A stretch of DNA of 55,677 bases, taken from Streptomyces macrolidinus. GTDB lineage: Bacteria > Actinomycetota > Actinomycetes > Streptomycetales > Streptomycetaceae. Under the pieces are notes generated by a model that did no database searches, had not been told where the DNA came from, and saw nothing but the letters and a program-made list of their open reading frames with translations. Shown one piece after another: positions 51,120-55,677 of the stretch. The position numbers and the translations under genes are program-made. Location of the stretch: the NCBI RefSeq assembly GCF_023887685.1, contig NZ_JAMWMR010000035.1, positions 1 to 55,677 of the forward strand, given 5' to 3'. The first letter of the stretch is position 1, and every line of letters begins with the position of its first letter.

Positions 51120-53207
51120 CTATCCGGCCGACGGCACGGTGATCGTGCACAGTCGCTTGGTGGCCCGGGTGAGGGCGACGTACAGGTCACGTTCGCCCCC
51201 GGGGCGGGCGGCGGTGATCTCGTCCGGGTCGACCACGACGGCCGCGTCGAACTCCAGGCCGCGCGCCTGTGAGGCGGGCACCAGTCGGGCGTACTGCTCG
51301 ATGCCCGCAGCCGCGAGCTGCTCCGTCCTGCCGTCGGCGCATACCACCCCGATCAGCTCGTCCGGGTACGCGGCGCCCTGCGCCCGCAACTCCCGTACGA
51401 GGGTGGTGACGAGCGACTCCGGGGCCGCGGCGAGGGTCCGAGGCGCCTCGCCGCGCCGGATCGAGCGGATCGGTGGCCGGTCCGGGGCGATCCGGGCGAG
51501 CAGGTCCTCCGTGACGGCGAGGATCTCCTGCGTGGTCCGGTAGCTGACGGTCAGCGTGCGCAGGTCGAAGCGCCGTCCGAGGTGCGGGCCCAGTGCCTCC
51601 TTCCAGTCCAGGGCCACCGTCGTCGGGCCCGCCTGGGCGAAGTCTCCGACCAGCGTCATCGACCTGCCCGGGCAACGACGCACGATCATCCGCCACTGCA
51701 TGGCGGTGAGCTCTTGTGCCTCGTCGACGACGACGTGCCCGAAGACGTGCTCGGGCGGTCCGTCGACGAGGCTCGCCGCCTCGTCGAGAAGCGGCACATC
51801 GGCGTCCGTCCAGGGTGCACCGGGTGTGCGCCGCAGCAGGGCTCGTTGGTCGTCGGTGAACTGCCGCAGGTACGCGGGCAGCGCGTCGGCGTCCGTCAGC
51901 AGGGTACGGACCACCTCGCCGGGCGTGAGCCGCGGCCACAGGTCCTCGACGGCCCTTTCGAGCAAGTCGTCGTCCAGGAGGTCGGCGCGCACGGCGTCGG
52001 CGTCGAACTCGTCGGCACCTGTGGCCGGTGGGCCGTCGACACCGAGGCGGCGCAGGTCCGCCGCGGCGACCCGGTCGAGGTCGAGGCCGGTCAGTTGCGT
52101 GACCTGAGCGTCGATGAGTTCCAGCGCCTCGGCGCCACTGCGGGCCAGCTCGCGGACGAGGGCGTCGACCAGGAGCTCCTTGAACAGCCGACGGGCCCGG
52201 TTGTGCGCGAGACCGCTGGTCCGCGCCGTCTCCCGCGCCTGGGCGACATCCCCGTCCGGCAGACGCATCCACTCCTGGCCGACCCGGACGGTGAAGTCGC
52301 CACTCGGGGCCTGCCGTGAGCGGACCACCGCGCCCAGCGCGTCGGCCAGCGCGGCACTCCCCTTCAGGCGCGCCACCTCGAAGGGGTCCGCGGCGCCCGG
52401 CACGACCCCGGCCAGTTCCTCGCACGTCGCCAAGACGACGTCGTTCTCCCCGAGCGAGGGAAGCACCTGGCAGATGTAGTCGAGGAACCGCGCGTTCGGC
52501 CCCAGTACCAGCACGCCGTGCTCGGCCGCCTTCGGGAACGCGTACAGCACATACGCGGCGCGGTGCAGCGCCACCACCGTCTTACCCGTGCCCGGACCGC
52601 CTTGCACCACCGTCACCCCGCGGTGCGACGACCGGACGATCGCGTCCTGCTCGGCCTGGAGCGTGGCAACCGCCGCACCCATCCGCCCCGTACGCCTCTC
52701 CTGGAGCGCCGCCGTCAACGGGCCGTCAGCGACCACGTCCTGTCCGGTAGGTGCGGAGCCGTCCAGCAGCTCATCGCTCACCCCCACCACCGTGCGGCCT
52801 GCCAGGCGCAGATGGCGGCGGCGCCGCAGCCCCATGGGATGGACCGGCGTCGCCTCGTAGAAGGGCCGTGCGGCCTCGGCCCGCCAGTCCACCAGCACGG
52901 GCATGTCGTCCGAGTCCCTGTGCAGCCCCAGCCGTCCGATCCGCAGAACCGTCCCGTCCGCCAGGTCGATCCGGCCGAAGACCAGCCCGTCCTCAGCCCC
53001 CTCCAGCCGACGTGCCTCCCCCGCCAGCCGCCCGGCCGTCACCTCCCGCTCGTACGCCTCGCCCGCACTGCCGGGCGGCGAGGCGAGCACGCGCGCCAAC
53101 TGCGCCCGTACGTCCGCCAGCCGTTCGTCGAACAGGTCGCCTATGGCGGACACCTCAACCCGCTCACGCTCCACCTCGCGCGCTGCACCATCGTCGATCT
53201 GCGACAA
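51120..53207 (-). CDS. HelD-like UvrD-family helicase
   Basis: A 695-residue superfamily 1 NTPase of the HelD group, which in Gram-positives binds stalled RNA polymerase and releases it from DNA. The N-terminal coiled helices (EVERERVEVSAIGDLFDERLADVRAQLARV) are the HelD arm. Then come DGLVFGRIDLADGTVLRIGR, Walker A VTVVQGGPGTGKTVVALHRA near residue 200, motif II VVDEAQELTAMQW near 490, motif III LVGDFAQAG, motif IV TVSYRTTQEILAV and motif VI ALTRATKRL near the end. No ATG or GTG fits. A TTG at 53207 has GAGGGGG upstream and gives the usual N-terminus. Some actinobacterial HelD proteins confer rifampicin tolerance. Confidence 0.85.
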   Translation of the reverse strand: MSQIDDGAAREVERERVEVSAIGDLFDERLADVRAQLARVLASPPGSAGEAYEREVTAGRLAGEARRLEGAEDGLVFGRIDLADGTVLRIGRLGLHRDSDDMPVLVDWRAEAARPFYEATPVHPMGLRRRRHLRLAGRTVVGVSDELLDGSAPTGQDVVADGPLTAALQERRTGRMGAAVATLQAEQDAIVRSSHRGVTVVQGGPGTGKTVVALHRAAYVLYAFPKAAEHGVLVLGPNARFLDYICQVLPSLGENDVVLATCEELAGVVPGAADPFEVARLKGSAALADALGAVVRSRQAPSGDFTVRVGQEWMRLPDGDVAQARETARTSGLAHNRARRLFKELLVDALVRELARSGAEALELIDAQVTQLTGLDLDRVAAADLRRLGVDGPPATGADEFDADAVRADLLDDDLLERAVEDLWPRLTPGEVVRTLLTDADALPAYLRQFTDDQRALLRRTPGAPWTDADVPLLDEAASLVDGPPEHVFGHVVVDEAQELTAMQWRMIVRRCPGRSMTLVGDFAQAGPTTVALDWKEALGPHLGRRFDLRTLTVSYRTTQEILAVTEDLLARIAPDRPPIRSIRRGEAPRTLAAAPESLVTTLVRELRAQGAAYPDELIGVVCADGRTEQLAAAGIEQYARLVPASQARGLEFDAAVVVDPDEITAARPGGERDLYVALTRATKRLCTITVPSAG

Positions 53208-53349
53208 GAAAGGCCCCCTCGGTACAACCCGCCACTGTGTCGAGGCGCCACTATGCAGACGGACTCCGGAAATGTAAATCTTGACCGAAGCGGGTGGAAC
53301 GTGTCCTCCGGCGCGGCAACGCGTTCGCGCTGCCCGGCAGGATCGACGG

Positions 53350-53574
53350 GTGACCAGTGAACCTCCGCGACCGGGCCGCGTGAAGTACGTACTCTTCGAC
53401 GTCGACGGTACGTTGATCGACGCGGTGAGCAATCGGCGCCAGGTCTGGGGGACTTGGGCGGAGCGGTACGGGTTGGATGTGGAAGGCGTGCACCGCCACT
53501 TCGTCAGCCTGCGTGAGGCGGTCCTGCACATCCTGGCCTTCGCGGCCGACTCTCACGGGACTGCCACAGCCTGA
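53350..53574 (+). pseudogene. HAD-family hydrolase, N-terminal remnant
   Basis: The frame reads KYVLFDVDGTLIDAVSNRRQ, the HAD motif I with both aspartates, then cap-domain start VWGTWAERYGLDVEGVHRHF. It ends after 74 residues at a stop behind FAADSHGTATA. A working phosphatase/phosphoglycolate-type HAD has 200 or more residues with motifs II-IV, which are absent. The sequence after the stop belongs to the convergent acyltransferase gene, so the rest has been deleted. The GTG start is tentative. Confidence 0.7.
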
Positions 53575-53588
53575 ACCTCTCCCCCGCT

Positions 53589-54926
53589 TCACCCGGTATC
53601 AGCCCTCGCGCGACGGGCCGCCCTGAACGCGACCAGCCCCGCGAGGTAGCACAGCAGGGCGCTCAGCGGGACACCCGCGGGCCCCTCGCCCTGGAAGCCG
53701 CCGACGGTGAGCTGGATGATGCCGACGCAGGTCGCGGCCGTGCCGATCAGTACCAGGACGATGGCGAGCCGCGTCGCACCTCTGTCGGCGGTGCGCCCCG
53801 GCCGGGTGGCCGTCGTCGCCCGGCCGCGTGGGCGTTCGAAGCGTGCGAACACGGCTACCAGGATCCCCAGCAGCAGAGCACAGGCCGCCCCCCACACCGG
53901 GCGCCAGGCGAACCAGTTCGCCGACCCGATCTCCGGTTGGGGCATGATGCCGGTCGGGTAGAGCGCCAGCGCGGCCACGAGCACCGGGACCATGTGCCAC
54001 AGGAACAGCGTCATGATCCCGCCGTTGACGGCGATCACCGCCATCCAGACTCGCCGTCGACGCAGCCAGGGCCGCAGGAACCCGGCGAGCAGCAGGAACA
54101 GCCCGGTCTGGGCCACGGCCAGGGCAAGCAACGCGAGCGTCGGCGGCGAGGTGTTCTGCACCTCGGCCCCGGGCACGCCGACCATGCTGACCGGATACGG
54201 CCCGACCGTCGTGAGGGCGACCAGCGCGGCCGACCCGCCGAGGAACAGCCACCAGGGGCGGGCCGGAGTACGGGTCAGGGTGCCGTCGCGCCACGCGAAT
54301 CCGAGTTGAGGAAGGATCAGCCAGACGAGCAGGAAGTTGGCGGCACCGAGATAGCCGACGCCCGTACTCAGCCGCAGGGCGTCGAAGCCGGCGGCGATCA
54401 CAGTGAGGGCCGCCGGGACGGCCAGGCCCCAGCGTCGGTGGGCGTCCAGCATCACGGGGGTCAGGGCGACGACCACCAGATAGACGGCGAGGAACCACAG
54501 CGAGATGGCCACCACCCAGGCAGCCAGCCGCACCAACTCCGGGTTCACACCCGCCAGCCGGGCAGCCGCGGCGACCGCGACCCCGACCACGATGAACACC
54601 GTCGTCGGCCGCAACAGCCGTTCCGTACGCGACCCCAGCCAGTCGGCGTAGCCGTCCCCGCGCCTTTGGGCCGAGGTCCAGGATGCGGCGTTGGCGTAGC
54701 CGCCGACCAGGAAGAAGATCCCCATCACCTGGAACAGCCAGGTGAGCCAGTGGGTCCACGGCAGCACAGCGAGCGCGTGCTCCCCGCCCAGCCGGCCGTC
54801 CCGGAAGGTGATCATCACTGCCAGCCAGTGGCCGATCACCACCATGACGATGGCGAACGCCCGCAGGAAGTCGACATAGCGGTCACGGCGCGCGGGGGTG
54901 GCGTCGGCGAGGTCCCGAACCCGCAC
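53589..54926 (-). CDS. Acyltransferase-3 family membrane protein
   Basis: A 445-residue integral membrane O-acyltransferase with about ten to eleven helices. The opening RYVDFLRAFAIVMVVIGHWLAVM carries the conserved RxxxxxR...H signature (catalytic-type His) of acyltransferase family 3. GIFFLVGGYANAASW and LWHMVPVLVAALALY are further family landmarks. The family moves acetyl or other acyl groups onto sugars, lipids or antibiotics. GTG 54926 is preceded by AAGGAGG six bases upstream, far better than any upstream start. It is divergent from the acyl-CoA ligase gene; acyl transfer is a theme shared by both, but a joint role is unproven. Confidence 0.85.
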   Translation of the reverse strand: MRVRDLADATPARRDRYVDFLRAFAIVMVVIGHWLAVMITFRDGRLGGEHALAVLPWTHWLTWLFQVMGIFFLVGGYANAASWTSAQRRGDGYADWLGSRTERLLRPTTVFIVVGVAVAAAARLAGVNPELVRLAAWVVAISLWFLAVYLVVVALTPVMLDAHRRWGLAVPAALTVIAAGFDALRLSTGVGYLGAANFLLVWLILPQLGFAWRDGTLTRTPARPWWLFLGGSAALVALTTVGPYPVSMVGVPGAEVQNTSPPTLALLALAVAQTGLFLLLAGFLRPWLRRRRVWMAVIAVNGGIMTLFLWHMVPVLVAALALYPTGIMPQPEIGSANWFAWRPVWGAACALLLGILVAVFARFERPRGRATTATRPGRTADRGATRLAIVLVLIGTAATCVGIIQLTVGGFQGEGPAGVPLSALLCYLAGLVAFRAARRARADTG

Positions 54927-55092
54927 CCGGTCCTCCTTCCTCGCGCGTCCACCGAGCCCCCGCTCCGTGCCCCCCGACCCATATCCGTGAACAAGAACTG
55001 CACCGTGCCCTGCCGGTGTAATCGCGCAATCCGGCAATTCACCCGGCGCGCCCCACACGCCTCGCCCCCCACTCCACGCTGACACTGCGGGT

Positions 55093-55677
55093 ATGCGCGA
55101 GTACGAGAGCCCGTCCACGATCCGGATTCCGCCGCAGGATCAGCTCGCCACGACGGTGTTCCGCAGCGATCGCGCCGAGTGCGTCCTGTTCGACCGGCCG
55201 ACGGGGAACGGTTGGGAGCCGGTGACCGCCGCGCGGTTCGCGAGCGAGGTACGCGCCCTCGCGGCGGGCTTCCTCGCCGCCGGGATCCGGCCCGGCGACC
55301 GCGTCGCCCTGCTGGCCGCGACACGCTACGAATGGACCCTGACCGACTACGCCCTGTGGACGGTCGGCGCGGTGCCCGTGCCGATCTACGACACCTCCTC
55401 GCCCGAGCAGATCCGGTGGGTACTGGAGGACTCCGAGCCCGTCGCGACGGTGGTCGGGACATCGCAGCACCGCCACCGCCTGGAGGAGATCCAGGAGAAC
55501 CTTCCCGGGCTGGAGCGGGTGTGGCAGATCGACGCCGGTGACCTCTCCCGGCTGCGGCAGGAGGGCGCCCACGTCCCTGCCGCCCGGGTCGACGAGCGCC
55601 GCGACGCGGTCCGCGCGGACGACACCGCCACCATCATCTACACCTCGGGCACCACCGGCCGCCCCAAGGGATGCGTC
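55093..55677 (+). CDS. Long-chain acyl-CoA ligase (AMP-binding), cut by window end
   Basis: The first 195 residues of an adenylate-forming enzyme. MREYESPSTIRIPPQDQLAT starts as in Streptomyces long-chain fatty-acyl-CoA synthetases. LAAGFLAAGIRPGDRVALLAATRYEWTLTDYALWTVGAVPVPIYDTSS is the classic N-terminal core. YTSGTTGRPKGCV at the window edge is the A3 phosphate-binding loop. The remainder of the enzyme lies beyond 55677. Likely reaction: ATP-dependent activation of a fatty acid to acyl-AMP and acyl-CoA. Confidence 0.92.
   Translation, partial: MREYESPSTIRIPPQDQLATTVFRSDRAECVLFDRPTGNGWEPVTAARFASEVRALAAGFLAAGIRPGDRVALLAATRYEWTLTDYALWTVGAVPVPIYDTSSPEQIRWVLEDSEPVATVVGTSQHRHRLEEIQENLPGLERVWQIDAGDLSRLRQEGAHVPAARVDERRDAVRADDTATIIYTSGTTGRPKGCV

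Noticed and set aside
1..55677. CRISPR arrays, rRNA or complete tRNA genes
   Set aside because: No regularly spaced identical repeats with unique spacers and no recognisable stable-RNA sequences were seen on either strand.

Overview
The window looks like a piece of a Streptomyces (or very close actinomycete) chromosome. GC content is high throughout, third codon positions are almost all G or C, and GTG or TTG starts are common. Many secreted proteins carry Sec, Tat or lipoprotein signals, and many genes are typically streptomycete (DUF574-type methyltransferase, SGNH hydrolase with fibronectin III repeats, NarL-type two-component pairs, F420-style LLM oxidoreductase). The density of gene fragments, IS5-like transposase remnants and orphan catabolic genes suggests an accessory arm rather than the conserved core; that is inference.

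Layout. 0-5 kb: end of a methyltransferase, a large secreted SGNH/FN3 hydrolase, an aldo/keto reductase remnant and a Tat-exported phosphodiesterase-like protein. 5.5-7.2 kb: a decayed membrane-redox/peptide-export locus (truncated TlpA-like gene, MauE-like gene, ABC exporter tail, S26 signal peptidase). 7.6-10.1 kb: glutaminase and a secreted GH5 enzyme. 10.4-13.3 kb: arsenic resistance locus, arsR-acr3-arsC facing arsM across a palindromic operator. 13.4-24.3 kb: a FhuF-like protein coupled to a 37-residue ORF, GNAT, RidA, then a leftward run of quinone-oxidoreductase-like, aquaporin, MFS, isochorismatase-like and amidohydrolase genes, a FUSC membrane protein and a secreted glyoxalase-fold protein. 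24.5-26 kb: a TPP riboswitch controlling a CytX-type transporter. 26-27.6 kb: poorly recognised small genes and a DUF1648 protein.

27.6-35.8 kb is the most interesting part. Two IS5-like transposase remnants accompany a DUF574 methyltransferase, an O-methyltransferase, a 31-codon ORF and a lower-GC ATP-grasp ligase. Beside them, divergently, lie hydroxymandelate synthase (hmaS) and a single-chain hydroxymandelate oxidase / 4-hydroxyphenylglycine aminotransferase fusion. Together these could make 4-hydroxyphenylglycine and join it to a partner without a nonribosomal peptide synthetase; none is visible in the window.

35.8-55.7 kb: a TPR remnant, a trypsin-like protease, small membrane and secreted proteins, an amidase, an LLM oxidoreductase, a SLATT-type 2TM protein, an ABC exporter with a two-component system, a lipoprotein peptidase of the S33 group, a DUF4190 protein, a second two-component system behind an 18-bp palindrome, a HelD-like helicase, a HAD fragment, an acyltransferase-3 protein and the start of an acyl-CoA ligase.

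A recurring oddity is that at least seven otherwise full-length genes (arsR, acr3, quinone oxidoreductase, amidohydrolase, protease, histidine kinase, a small gene at 31.9 kb) are broken by 1-2 base indels, mostly beside short runs of one base. This is compatible with uncorrected assembly errors. It is distinct from the true remnants that lack whole domains (aldo/keto reductase, ABC exporter, TlpA, MFS, TPR protein, HAD).
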